DNA from: JAGVSV01 sp050952845
Lineage (GTDB): Bacteria > Bacillota > Clostridia > Christensenellales > Aristaeellaceae
Direction of reading: 5' to 3'
Assembly (NCBI GenBank): GCA_050952845.1
Contig: JBMNLP010000001.1
Coordinates: 1,736,001 to 1,800,000 of the forward strand
DNA: 64,000 nucleotides
Shown piece by piece: positions 26,437-40,588 of this stretch. The first letter of the stretch is position 1; each line of letters starts with the position of its first letter. The position numbers and the translations under genes are program-made. A model generated the notes under the pieces. It was given only the letters and a program-made list of their open reading frames with translations, made no database searches and was not told the origin of the DNA.

Positions 26437-28029
26437 CTATCTATTGTTGTCCGGACGCCCTTGTTCCGCCGCTTCCTTTGCCAGCAGGTTGACCATCGCC
26501 TGGTCATAAGGCTGCCCATTGGCAAGGGTCTTCTTGAATTTTCGTATAAAATAGATAAACGTTGCCCCATAGTGCCTATTTTTCGTGCTGCCTACACCGG
26601 ACACCGTTAAAAACTGCTCCTCGGTATCTGGCTGTTTCGCCGCCATATCGCGCAGCATGGCGTCTGTAAATACGATATAAGCCGGTATCCTCATCTGCTT
26701 AGCCAAGTAATTGCGCAAGGCCCGCAGCGCAGCAAACATGCGGTCTGCTTCCTGGTCCGGAACAGCTTCCGCCAGCTGGGCTGCCACCCGCTGTCTTGCC
26801 GGCGCGTCCGACAACCCGTTGCAAACGGAACAGTTGCCGCATCGTTTGTCGGCAGCCTCGCCAAAGTAGCTGAGGATATATCGGCGCAGACATGAACGCC
26901 CGGTGGCATAAAAGGTCATAGCCTTCAGGCGGTCCTGCTGCTTTTCCAGCAGCTGGCTTCGCTCAGCCAATGTCAGCTTCGGGTTGACATCGCTATGCTC
27001 GATCATCCAACGCCCCAGCATCACATCTTGCCGGGCATACAGCAGGATGCACTCCGCCTTTTCGCCATCCCTGCCCGCCCTGCCGGCCTCCTGGTAGTAG
27101 CTTTCCAGGTTTTTAGGCATGTTGTAGTGAAAGACATAGCTGACGTTGGACTTGTCAATGCCCATTCCGAAAGCGTTGGTAGCGACCATGACATGCGCTC
27201 TGTCAAACTGAAAATCATCCTGCGCTATTCGGCGCTCCGCTTCGTCAAGGCCAGCATGGTACCTGACTACTGCATGGCCATCAGCTCTGAGCAGGTTACA
27301 CAGCTTGTCTACATTCTTTCTGGTGGCGCAATAAATGATGCCGCTTTTGCCACGGCGTGCATTCACCAGGCGCAGCAGCTCATCTTCCCTGTCCTTAGGT
27401 TTTCGAACCTCAAAGTACAGGTTTGGCCGGTCAAACCCGGTGGTGCAAATCAATGGCCGCCTGAGCTGTAACAGGCTAACAATGTCCGACTTTACATCGC
27501 TGGTAGCCGTTGCTGTGAACGCAGCCACCACAGGACGCCGGGGCAGCCGGTTAACAAACGCCGGTATCTGCAGATACTCCGGCCTGAAATCCTGCCCCCA
27601 TTGTGAAACGCAATGCGCTTCATCCACGGCAACCAGCGATAGGTCAGCCTGCATGGTAAACCACAGAAACGCACTCGTGTTCAGCCGCTCAGGCGCTATG
27701 TAGATAATCTTGTAACGATTTTCAGCTGCCCTCCTGAGTGCCACCCGCACCTGCGCGGCAGTGAGAGAGCTGTTGATATAAGCCGCTGCAACCCCTGCCT
27801 GGATCAGTGCAGCGACCTGATCCTGCATCAATGATATCAGCGGCGACACCACCAACGTAATGCCGGCCATCATCAGAGCCGGCAATTGGTAGCAGACGGA
27901 CTTGCCACCACCAGTGGGCATGATGCTCAACGCGTCCCTGCCGCCCAACAACGCATCAATGACCTCTTCCTGGCCCTGTCGAAACCCGCTATGCCCAAAA
28001 TACTGCTTAAGCGCATCATGCTTGTTCAT
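26437..28029 (-). CDS. recQ: ATP-dependent DNA helicase RecQ
   Basis: The protein of 530 residues has motif I MPTGGGKSVCYQLPAL, the DEAH box VAVDEAHCVSQWG, and motif VI YYQEAGRAGRDG. The RecQ-C zinc site follows (CLRRYILSYFGE, RCGNCSVC). A shorter C-terminal region resembles an HRDC-type domain, but the winged helix is reduced compared with E. coli RecQ (about 610 residues). It unwinds DNA in recombination and fork repair. It is read from the minus strand 70 bases after lepB's stop, with a weak ribosome site. Confidence 0.95.
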   Translation of the reverse strand: MNKHDALKQYFGHSGFRQGQEEVIDALLGGRDALSIMPTGGGKSVCYQLPALMMAGITLVVSPLISLMQDQVAALIQAGVAAAYINSSLTAAQVRVALRRAAENRYKIIYIAPERLNTSAFLWFTMQADLSLVAVDEAHCVSQWGQDFRPEYLQIPAFVNRLPRRPVVAAFTATATSDVKSDIVSLLQLRRPLICTTGFDRPNLYFEVRKPKDREDELLRLVNARRGKSGIIYCATRKNVDKLCNLLRADGHAVVRYHAGLDEAERRIAQDDFQFDRAHVMVATNAFGMGIDKSNVSYVFHYNMPKNLESYYQEAGRAGRDGEKAECILLYARQDVMLGRWMIEHSDVNPKLTLAERSQLLEKQQDRLKAMTFYATGRSCLRRYILSYFGEAADKRCGNCSVCNGLSDAPARQRVAAQLAEAVPDQEADRMFAALRALRNYLAKQMRIPAYIVFTDAMLRDMAAKQPDTEEQFLTVSGVGSTKNRHYGATFIYFIRKFKKTLANGQPYDQAMVNLLAKEAAEQGRPDNNR

Positions 28030-28099
28030 TGAATGGATATCCGCCGGTTCAGGCTATAGGATGCCGTTATGCGTGTTCTCGCACCGCGTCCTGTCATAG

Positions 28100-28846
28100 C
28101 TACTTGATAATGCCGAATTTGTTGAAAGGATACACAAGCAGCTTTGCATGTCCTACAATCATATCACGCGAAATGGGTCCAACATCGGCTGAGGTACTGT
28201 CATGGCTGCCTGCGCGGTTGTCACCCATCACCATGTACTGGTCTTCGCCCAGCACCCGCTTGGGATAATCCCGCTTGGAAGGAAAGTCTACATAAGGCTC
28301 GTCTATCGGCTTATCGTTGACATACAGTATACCATCCAGCACAGCTACTGCATCACCGGGCATCGCCACCAGGCGCTTGACAAACAGCGTATGGGTGACA
28401 AAGTTCACATCCAACGGGGCACCAATTGACAGCGACAGCTCTTTATTCCGGTTGGGAAAACGGCAGATCACCACATCGCCGCGGTTCAGGTTTCCCAGCA
28501 GCAGCGACGGCTTGGTCACGATAACAATATCGCCGTCTTCCAGCGTATTGAGCATGCTGGAGCCATCCACCCGAATGGGCTCGAACACAAATGCCTTGAT
28601 GGCGCCAGCTATGAGAACTGCTGCTAATAATGTCAATACCCAGCTCATGATCTCCTGCCCAACCGTCTTCTTTTTCTTAGCTTTCTTCTTTTTACTCCCG
28701 GCGTCTTCTTCATCCGCTTCTGGCAAAACATCATGGTTGCTTACCTCTTCAGATGACTCTGGCACAGAGGCATGTGGTTCTTCCGCCTCGTTCTTCTGGG
28801 CAGTTTGTAGCAAATTCATTTCATTGCTTGCATCATCAGTTGTCAT
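28100..28846 (-). CDS. lepB: Signal peptidase I
   Basis: The protein of 248 residues has a long acidic then lysine-rich cytoplasmic N-terminus (1-62), one membrane helix (about 65-87), the catalytic Ser motif VDGSSMLNTLEDGD and the Lys motif FVKRLVAMPGD. The GDNRAGSHDS box follows. It cleaves signal peptides of exported proteins on the outer face of the membrane. The ATG at 28846 lies inside the end of the DUF951 gene (11-base overlap) with AGG close by. The acidic/basic N-terminal extension is longer than in many Bacillota SipS proteins. Confidence 0.95.
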   Translation of the reverse strand: MTTDDASNEMNLLQTAQKNEAEEPHASVPESSEEVSNHDVLPEADEEDAGSKKKKAKKKKTVGQEIMSWVLTLLAAVLIAGAIKAFVFEPIRVDGSSMLNTLEDGDIVIVTKPSLLLGNLNRGDVVICRFPNRNKELSLSIGAPLDVNFVTHTLFVKRLVAMPGDAVAVLDGILYVNDKPIDEPYVDFPSKRDYPKRVLGEDQYMVMGDNRAGSHDSTSADVGPISRDMIVGHAKLLVYPFNKFGIIK

Positions 28847-29096
28847 CGTCCTGTACCTTTCTGTAACTCTTTGTATAGAATTCACCCAGGGTGATCTCCG
28901 GCGCGTCCGATCCTTGACGAATGAGCTTTTTACGCCGCCGTAAAAACTCCGCGCGGTCCAGCATGACAACACGGCCGCATACGGAGCATTTCATCTTGAT
29001 ATCGGCACCAATGCGAACAACAGTCCACTCATATGACCCGCAGGGATGCTTCTTGCGCATCTCAACCACATCATGCATCCGAATCTCTTCCGACAA
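28836..29096 (-). CDS. DUF951 family protein
   Basis: The protein of 86 residues matches the DUF951 pattern: HDVVEMRKKHPCGSYEW followed by VVRIGADIKMKCSVCGR. Three Cys in HPCG and KCSVC could bind zinc. The function is unknown; family members are small, conserved in Bacillota and often sit near ribosome or replication genes. The TTG start at 29096 is supported by GGAGG six bases before; an ATG six codons on is possible. A promoter with a perfect -10 precedes it. Confidence 0.85.
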   Translation of the reverse strand: MSEEIRMHDVVEMRKKHPCGSYEWTVVRIGADIKMKCSVCGRVVMLDRAEFLRRRKKLIRQGSDAPEITLGEFYTKSYRKVQDDDN

Positions 29097-29125
29097 TTCA
29101 AACCTCCTAAGCTTGTCTGTAAGCC

Positions 29126-29154
29126 ATTATAAGCTTTTTGAATGCTGAAAACAA
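29126..29154 (-). promoter_or_regulatory. Promoter of the DUF951-lepB unit
   Basis: On the minus strand TTGTTT (29149-29154), 17-base spacer, TATAAT (29126-29131). Confidence 0.75.
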
Positions 29155-29204
29155 CCGCCGCCGCCACACCACATACCATTAGCTTTCTGTCACTATCAAA
29201 TAAT

Positions 29205-29243
29205 ATGAAAACACCCAACCGGCTTTATGCGATCGGGTGTTTT
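29205..29243 (-). terminator. Terminator of the rRNA operon
   Basis: On the minus strand AAAACACCC (29235-29243) pairs with GGGTGTTTT (29208-29216) directly after the 5S gene. The T run is part of the stem's 3' arm. Confidence 0.7.
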
Positions 29244-29365
29244 GGAATCCGGCGGCGACCTGCTCTTCCGGGCCGTTTCCAGCCAAGTACCATCGGCGCT
29301 GAAGGGCTTAACTTCTGTGTTCGGGATGGATACAGGTGATCCCCTTCGCCTTTGCCACCGAAATC
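29244..29365 (-). rRNA. rrf: 5S ribosomal RNA
   Basis: The minus strand reads the 5S core CCCGAACACAGAAGTTAAGC followed by CAGCGCCGATGGTACTTGGC, and the closing helix pairs the two ends. Ends are approximate to a few bases. A 151-base spacer without tRNA separates it from 23S. Confidence 0.93.
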
Positions 29366-29516
29366 TACTGAAAGTACTTCGCACTCACGCTCGCTTAAGG
29401 GCATGTCCTTCTGCGCTTGCACGCATGGTTAGCTCTCAATGCTCGCCGTGCTTCCGCACCCTCACAGCTGCATAACTTCTGAAACAAGATAGCCTTTTCC
29501 TTTAATGGTCTCTCTT

Positions 29517-34470
<4,954 letters not shown>

Positions 34471-34597
34471 ATCCTTAACATATCGTACTCCTAAGTACAA
34501 TACGTTCATTCTCTCTCAGAATTTACTGTCGTTCTTCGCTTCCTTCGCTGTATCGTTGTCAAGGTTCGGGCACACCCAAATTTTGGGGTGCCTGAAT

Positions 34598-34626
34598 AGA
34601 TTAACATTTTTATAATTGACTGTCAA
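34598..34626 (-). promoter_or_regulatory. rRNA operon promoter
   Basis: On the minus strand a perfect TTGACA (34621-34626), a 17-base spacer and TAATCT (34598-34603) with TGt before it. A/T-rich sequence just upstream could be an UP element. The leader to 16S is about 120 bases. Confidence 0.8.
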
Positions 34627-34730
34627 GAGCTTTTGCAAATTTATTTTTAGTCCCTGCCTCCAACATTCTCGCTCTTTTCCCCAAGCCATCGCCTATGGTA
34701 TAGTAACCTGACTTTTACACTTTGAGAGAC

Positions 34731-34776
34731 AAAAACGCCCAGAATTCCCTTATAAATCAAGGGAAGTGGGCGTTTT
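34731..34776. terminator. Strong bidirectional hairpin after the IS1634-type transposase
   Basis: A long stem (AAAACGCCCA with TGGGCGTTTT, continued inward by TTCCCTT and AAGGGAA) has A- and T-runs on either side. It could end the transposase transcript and shield the rRNA promoter from read-through. Confidence 0.8.
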
Positions 34777-36467
34777 CAGTCTGCACGCTGGTTTTTACCG
34801 TTAGCGCAAAGAGGATACTATTTTTTCACCTGCGCGACCAATTGTCGGATGTCCTTTGCATGACGGTATTTCATCGCGAAGTCAACCCCTACCGCCTTGC
34901 CAACCTCCTCAAGCACATCATTGTAGTAATCAAACACATACAGATTTTCTTCAATCAGGGAGCCCGAAGCCCTGGAAAGGCTCTCAACCAATTTGCCTAC
35001 GCTGAAACGTTGGTTGGTGCGCAGTTGCAGGCAGCGCAGCAGCAGCAAGGCTACAAAACAAATCAGGAAGTGCGCTTCAATATGTTCCTGAACGCTGACA
35101 TAGACCGGCCGGGCCTGAAGATCTCCTTTGGTTATTTTGAAGCTTTCCTCAATCTGCCACAACCCTCGGTAAGTGTTGATGACCTCCGTGTCGTTCATCT
35201 CCATTTCGCTGGTCACCAGGGCATAATAACCGTCAAAACGTTCTTCCTGGGCAATGCGTTCCCGATCCAACACCGGCGTCTTTTTGCCGTTTGGCAGAAT
35301 CTCCCCTGTCTTCTGGTCGATGTTCAAGTTACGAATGTACCGGGTACAGCCCAGGTCCTCAACCAGCGCTCTGCGCCCAGGGTGGGCGATGATGTCCTGT
35401 GCCTTGGTAACGGCCTGCGAGCGCTCCGCCTTGGCCCTCAGGTCATAGTTCCGGCTATAGAAAACCACTTGCTTTTGATCCACAGTAAAGGACTTCTTCT
35501 TGCCGTGGACATCCTGTATTTGAATCTCCCGGGGCTCCAGGCGTGACTTCATCTTGAAGTCCTCGCCCATGGCACTGTATCCTGTCTCGTCCAGTACATA
35601 GTCCTGCAGCTCCTTGGTGGCTTTGCGCACTGACTGGGCATAGATGTATCCGTCACCGCGCAACACCAGAGTGGCGATGTTGTTTGATGTATTCATTCCC
35701 TTGTCCGCTACCACCACCATCCGCTCAATCTCATACCGTTTCCTGATGTCCCGGATGACAGGACGCAGGGTTAGACAATCGTTGGTGTTGCCGCTGAACA
35801 ATTCATAGGCAATAGGTAAGCCCTGGCTGTCCATGAGCAGGCCCATCTGAATAATGGGATTGGGACGATGTTCCTTGGAGACGCCTTTCTGTTTAAGCCC
35901 TTCGGGTACGTCCGTCTCAAAATAATAGTTGGTTACGTCGTAGTATACGTGTGAGGTATCCCGATGGTAGCGAGTACTGACTGCCTGGTGCAGCGCGAAC
36001 AGCAGGTCCTTCCTGTATCGGGAGAAGGTGGATAGCGACCGGTATACATGCTGCAATTCAAAGGTATAGTGCTCAAAATAATCCTCCCGATGGTCAAAGC
36101 TATACTTCTTGGAGCCTGGATCGAGGATTCGCTGAAACACCAGCATACGGAAGATTTGATCCAGCTGGTAGTCGCTCTTCACCGTCCGTTGACGGCTGAC
36201 CCAGAACCTGCGGATGCCCAGCTCATGATACAGCTTGCTCAAGGCCAGGTACCCCAGGTTCTTGCGGTTGCAGGTGTCGGGCTGTAAACGCTCGGCAGGC
36301 TTGTATGCAATGGTTGCCGTGCGTTCCAGATCCTTTTCTTCCAGGGTCATCTGCTCAGCCAGCTGTGTATAGTGCGCGATGGGATCCTCCATGTCCGTAA
36401 TGTCTTCCAGATAGCCAATGGACAGGATGGTTTTCGTTCTGACGTTTCCTGATTCCTTGTGATAGTA

Positions 36468-38339
36468 AGGTTGGTTAGGGTGTCAAAAGCATAGGTTTAG
36501 AACCCACCTTAAAAGCACCCTTTAGTGTATGGTGTTCAGTATCTAGTTGGATTTAAATAAAATAAAGGAATCCGTCGATATAGATCTCTATATTAACTGC
36601 ATTTTATGGGTTCTTGCACGCTTTTCAATAGCCTTTTGCTATTAATCGCCCCAATCTTAAATCCCAACCAGGTTTTTAGGCGTACTAACCCCCTCACAGG
36701 CACATGATCTATATCATAGCGTCTGCGAAGTAGGGAGGGAATTCCTTCTATACCGTTCCGTTTCTTTGCAAATTCTTTGTATGCTTGACTCCCCATATGA
36801 ATCACTTGTTTGGCTCTCGCAATTGTTTTGCTTGTGATTGAAACAACGTTGCTTTTCTTCTGTTCTTTCATAGAGCAGTTCGTACGATATGGGCAATTTG
36901 CACAGTCTGTCTTTTGAAATACGGCTCGATACATGCCTGTTTTAGGGTAGTAGGTGGTCTTGATCGGCTCTTTACCTCCCGGGCAGCTTAAGACTTTCCC
37001 TTGTTCTTCGTCTATTTGAAATTCACTCAGAATCGGTTCCGGTGTTTTTCCTATTAAGGCTGTTGTCAATAGTTGAATGTTATTGTCTTTGGCCGCGGAT
37101 TTTATATCTTCACTTCCAAAGGCGCCATCTACAATAAGGATCAGCTCATCTTCTTGCTGTCCTAGGTTTTCTATGATGTCTTCCGCAAAGGATTGATCGG
37201 AATAGGTATTCGGCTTTAAATCGTAATGCGTTATGTAGTTGGGTCCTTCATTCGGACTCAACTCAACAATATTTGCAGTGTAACCTTTGTGATCTTTTCC
37301 GGCCTTTTTACGGTAAGTCGCATCCGGATCCGATGGATTTTGCAAACTATCAGTTTTGATTTGAGCTTTATCTTTAGGTTTTGGACCGTTCGGTGTTGAT
37401 TCCGTTTGCTCTCTTAAAACTCTTTGGAGAAGACGAAACTCCGAACTATCATAAAGAGAATCCGGAACTTGCTTGCTTAAATTTACACCGTCATGGATGA
37501 CTTCTTGAAGACGCTCTTCTAAACCATCGCTCCTGCGGTGATAAATAATTTTATTGACATCATCCTCTTCTAAATAGTGCTTGTATTGATCCGATATGAG
37601 TTCGTCTTGTTTCTTCATGCGCTTCACCATATTCGCAACACAAGTGTACATGATTTCCAATCGTGACATTTTTTTACAGTTGGATGCGACCATAAGGCTA
37701 TCCATCCTTCGGATAGAACGATTCACTCCACTAAAAGAAGCAAAGGAATCCGCTAAAGCCTCCATTTCTTCTTGGACAAGATCTCGACCGGTTTCTATCT
37801 CATAGTTGTAGAGTCTTTCTCTAAAACGGCTAAAGGTTCGATCACTAACAGGTTGTTCTTCAAAACTACCGGTACCAAGAGCATGTTGAAAAAGCATGTC
37901 AAACATCATCCGTTCAATCAACTCATCATCGGTTAAAGCAAAGAGTTCTTTCAGAATCAAAGCACCGAAAATCACATTCACCGGTGTATTGGGACGGCTT
38001 GCAGGGGTACTGCTGTAGAGATCTTTAAATCTTTCTTCATTTATGGATGAGAAAATCAATTTGTAGAAGCCTACTGCCCAGGATTTCTCCAAATACTTCT
38101 TTTCTCTTTCTGTTAAGCCGTAAAGAGGATCATTGAAATTAAATTGTTGATTGGAATTCGTTACAAAAGCCATGAAAACGCCTCCTTTAATATATATCTA
38201 TTATATCATATTAAGGGAGAAAATGTTGAAATTTCAACGTTTTTCAAGCTCCTTATAGGATTCCCTTGCAGGATTTTGATAGCAGTGCCGCCGAGGCGAT
38301 GAGCAGTTAATGAATTACTTTTGACACCCTAACCAACCT
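36468..38339 (-). mobile_element. IS1182-family insertion sequence (1,872 bp)
   Basis: Perfect 22-bp terminal inverted repeats (36468-36489 and 38318-38339, beginning AGGTTGGTTAGGG) enclose one transposase gene. TA is present at both junctions (36466-36467, 38340-38341), and removing the element with one TA restores the interrupted reading frame. Perfect repeats and an intact gene suggest a recent insertion. The element is AT-richer than its surroundings. Confidence 0.88.
36593..38173 (-). CDS. IS1182-family transposase
   Basis: The protein of 526 residues has the N-terminal DUF772-like region (TPASRPNTPVNVIFGALILKE, RTFSRFRERLYNYE), a DDE core with the Asp of LILIVDGAFGSED, and a Cys-rich insert (CPGGKEP, DCANCPYRTNCSMKEQ). 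The C-terminal NGIEGIPSLLRRRYDIDHVPVRG carries the expected last Glu. All parts look intact. It occupies nearly all of the element and has low GC, unlike nearby host genes. Confidence 0.92.
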   Translation of the reverse strand: MAFVTNSNQQFNFNDPLYGLTEREKKYLEKSWAVGFYKLIFSSINEERFKDLYSSTPASRPNTPVNVIFGALILKELFALTDDELIERMMFDMLFQHALGTGSFEEQPVSDRTFSRFRERLYNYEIETGRDLVQEEMEALADSFASFSGVNRSIRRMDSLMVASNCKKMSRLEIMYTCVANMVKRMKKQDELISDQYKHYLEEDDVNKIIYHRRSDGLEERLQEVIHDGVNLSKQVPDSLYDSSEFRLLQRVLREQTESTPNGPKPKDKAQIKTDSLQNPSDPDATYRKKAGKDHKGYTANIVELSPNEGPNYITHYDLKPNTYSDQSFAEDIIENLGQQEDELILIVDGAFGSEDIKSAAKDNNIQLLTTALIGKTPEPILSEFQIDEEQGKVLSCPGGKEPIKTTYYPKTGMYRAVFQKTDCANCPYRTNCSMKEQKKSNVVSITSKTIARAKQVIHMGSQAYKEFAKKRNGIEGIPSLLRRRYDIDHVPVRGLVRLKTWLGFKIGAINSKRLLKSVQEPIKCS

Positions 38340-38436
38340 TAGAATAATTGAAAAGTCGATTTTTTTGAATATCCGTTTTTCGGTAAAAAGTCTATAAATT
38401 CGATACATGGTTGGTCACGCAGATGATACGTGCTTC

Positions 38437-38819
38437 CTATTGTTGCGGCTTGTTGAGCAATTTGACTACTGTACCGGTTGTAACCTTGCCATCGGTGATT
38501 TCGTGGTCAATGAGTATTTCATCCTGTGTTAACATGAAGTAACTGCTCCATTCCGGGCTACCAGACAAACCCTTCTCGTCACTCCAGGTAATATCTATAT
38601 AGAAGGCTTCCAGAATATATGGGTCAACAAACACATAGGATCCTTTTCAGCCGCGGCATGAGACGATATCATATTTGGTTCCTGCATAGATGAAGATGGC
38701 GATACACTGGCTGTAGCTGCAGATTCCGTTGGTATTTCACTTGCTTTTGCTGAAGGTATAAAGAAGAAATCACAACCAATTATTGCGTAATTGATATTGA
38801 TGTGATAGATTATCGTCAT
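38437..38819 (-). pseudogene. Frameshifted secreted-type protein of unknown function
   Basis: Two overlapping frames make one plausible protein. The upstream frame has a Ser/Thr/Ala-rich linker (SAKASEIPTESAATASVSPS) ending AAAEKDP. The other frame continues VFVDPYILEAFYIDITWSDE to a stop at 38437. Loss of one base near 38630 would explain the break. The start is uncertain; a hydrophobic stretch with a Cys could be a lipoprotein signal. I do not recognise the family. Confidence 0.4.
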
Positions 38820-38964
38820 GAAACTGACAGCAGCTCAATTTAAGAATATTTCTCCGTATTTGTCTCGACAGCGCGGAAATATAAGCATGAACAATGGCCA
38901 ACTATTCCTTGTTTTCAGTGGCTTGTTCTACTTCGCCATGGTTGTCGATGCGGTGTTGGTGTGA
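38818..38964 (+). pseudogene. N-terminal remnant of an IS5-like transposase
   Basis: A 48-codon frame begins MKLTAAQFKNISPYLSRQRG, which resembles the start of IS5-family (IS427/IS1031-type) transposases. The rest does not follow the family in this frame. It overlaps the start of the divergent broken gene by two bases. No inverted repeats are recognisable. Confidence 0.45.
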
Positions 38965-39001
38965 ACAAATTTAGCAAATACAGCAACAGAGGTGGAATAC
39001 A

Positions 39002-39736
39002 TTGAAACTACATTTTCTCGGAACCGGCGCTGCGGACTGGCAAGGTCCCAATGAGATCGGTGAATACCGCCGTTGGACCAGCACGTTGGTGGGCGGAAAA
39101 ATGTTGATCGATATGACAATGAAAATACTGGATCAGATTGCCGATCCTGGAGCAATCACAGATGTATTCTTTACCCATAGTCACGACGATCATTTCGATC
39201 TTGATACACTGCGAAAACTTGCACCGTGCCGTGTATATGCCCACAAGAGCTGGGCAGGTACAATTGCCGGCGATGGACTTGAGGTTGTTGCGCTTCAGAT
39301 TGGCATACCGGTGAAAACCGTTTGCGGCTACGCTGTCATTCCCATGCCGTCCAATCATTCCACGGGAAATGAGGAGGAAACAACGCTTCATTACCTGATT
39401 GAGGGCGAGGGCAAACGCATTCTCTATGCCACCGATGGCGCATGGCTTCTGAATCAGGAACACCATATCATCGGCAAAAAGGTGCTGGACGCTGCGATTT
39501 TCGATGCCACTATCGGCGATGGATTCGACGGAGATTATCGCGTCTTTGAACACAATTCCATCGATATGGTACGCTTAATGGTCAAAACTTTTCAGAAAAC
39601 AGGACGCCTTCGTGAAGGTGCGCCTGTCTATCTGACTCACATGGCACGCACACTGCACGCCAGTCAAAAAGAAGTTGAAGCCAGACTTGAGAAACCGTTC
39701 ATTGCCTGTTATGACGGGTTGATCGCGGAGGTTTAA
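39002..39736 (+). CDS. Metallo-beta-lactamase-fold hydrolase
   Basis: The protein of 244 residues begins MKLHFLGTGAADWQGP and has the metal motif THSHDDHFD, then NHSTGNEEETTLHYLIEG, DGAW and a late THMARTLHAS. These are the usual metal ligands of PhnP/RNase Z-like MBL-fold enzymes. It may cleave phosphodiesters, but the substrate is unknown. The TTG start is preceded by GAGGTGG at a good distance. It is an isolated gene between transposon debris and ssrA. Confidence 0.82.
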   Translation: MKLHFLGTGAADWQGPNEIGEYRRWTSTLVGGKMLIDMTMKILDQIADPGAITDVFFTHSHDDHFDLDTLRKLAPCRVYAHKSWAGTIAGDGLEVVALQIGIPVKTVCGYAVIPMPSNHSTGNEEETTLHYLIEGEGKRILYATDGAWLLNQEHHIIGKKVLDAAIFDATIGDGFDGDYRVFEHNSIDMVRLMVKTFQKTGRLREGAPVYLTHMARTLHASQKEVEARLEKPFIACYDGLIAEV

Positions 39737-40041
39737 TCATACGAGGAAACGTTATAAAAACAGTCGGTTTTAATTGAGAATCTTTCGTTCTTTGGACAAT
39801 CCCTGTATGCCCTAAATACTATGCTGTGAACATGACAAATCAACTGTATCGAAGCCGCAGAAAGCGAATATAAGAATGAAATTCCTCATCAAGATAGCCC
39901 TATATTATACTTGCTGAAGCAAACTGTAATACAAGGTGTTTTTTGTTGTCGATATGCATAAGGTGCCAAAACAAGGGAAAATTGACCAATTTCCAAAACC
40001 ACAATGTAACATTTAGAATACCATAATCCCTTATGGCGTCT
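39737..40041. other. Gene-free AT-rich stretch
   Basis: No frame, RNA signature or repeat is evident between the MBL-fold gene and the ssrA terminator. It may be old insertion debris. Confidence 0.5.
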
Positions 40042-40077
40042 AACAAAACAGGGAAGCCATGTAAATTATAGCCTCCC
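40042..40077 (-). terminator. Terminator after ssrA
   Basis: On the minus strand GGGAGGC (40071-40077) pairs with GCTTCCC (40051-40057), followed by TGTTTTGTT. Confidence 0.65.
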
Positions 40078-40081
40078 AGAT

Positions 40082-40431
40082 TGGTGGAGGTGAGGGGAAT
40101 CGAACCCCTGTCCGAAGACATGCTCATATGGTTTTCTCCGAGCACAGCCTGTTATTTAACATTCCCTTTTCCGGACGCCAGCAGGCAGGCTTCCGGGGTT
40201 GGTAGCTTCATGATACCGGTACCGCCGCAAAGCTTAGGCAGACCTGTTCCTCACATCAATGACGCCGGTTGCTCAAGCCGTGAGCGCTTCAGGCCGACGA
40301 CGCGGCATTAAGCCGCGAAAGCTAATTGCTGATTGTTGTCAGTTGTTTTATTTCCCCGTTGTTGCGCGGTTCAGGGGCCGCGGCTCGCTTACCATACGCT
40401 CATCCATCCCCGTCGAAACCAGTGCACCCCC
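40082..40431 (-). ncRNA. ssrA: Transfer-messenger RNA
   Basis: The minus strand starts GGGGGTGCACTGGTTTCGAC, the standard tmRNA 5' end, and ends GGTTCGATTCCCCTCACC then TCCACCA, with CCA encoded. The first and last seven bases pair as an acceptor stem. The tag frame, about 40349 to the TAA at 40308-40310, reads KTTDNNQQLAFAA; the exact resume codon is uncertain by one or two codons. tmRNA rescues stalled ribosomes and tags the product for proteolysis. SmpB, its partner, is encoded just upstream on the same strand. Confidence 0.97.
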
Positions 40432-40461
40432 TTGTCATGGCGCGATTTTCGCGCCCAATAG

Positions 40462-40490
40462 ATTGTAACATAAACGACACCGCGACACAA
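40462..40490 (-). promoter_or_regulatory. Promoter of ssrA
   Basis: On the minus strand TTGTGT (40485-40490), 17-base spacer, TACAAT (40462-40467) with TGt before it. The primary transcript would carry a short hairpin leader to be trimmed by RNase P. Confidence 0.7.
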
Positions 40491-40588
40491 ACGACAACGC
40501 CAATTTGCAAGCAAGTGGTCAGTAGTCAGTGGACAGTGATCAGCATATGAAGTGTTGCAGAAAAAAGATCAGGAAACAGGCTGTCCTG

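Larger units (their letters stand above)
34818..38390 (-). pseudogene. IS1634-family transposase, interrupted
   Basis: The main frame (36466 down to 34818) gives about 545 residues of a DDE transposase: YYDVTNYYFET, KGVSKEHRPNPIIQMGLLMD, VVVADKGMNTSNN and a C-terminal YRGLWQIEESFKITKGDL with the last Glu. Upstream the frame continues as YYHKESGNVRTKTI and stops at the inserted element. On its far side NGYSKKSTFQLF resumes in frame once the insert and one TA are removed. The split frame should not give an active protein, although an internal ATG at 36392 leaves the catalytic core intact. Confidence 0.8.
34690..38395 (-). mobile_element. IS1634-family element, split by a second insertion sequence
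   Basis: The element holds an IS1634-type transposase on the minus strand whose 5' end is separated from the rest by the IS1182-type element at 36468-38339. Its outer ends are not resolved: TATAG...GACTTTTAC near 34697-34720 and the inverted TATAGACTTTTTAC near 38380-38393 are weak end candidates. It lies just upstream of the rRNA promoter. Confidence 0.6.
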
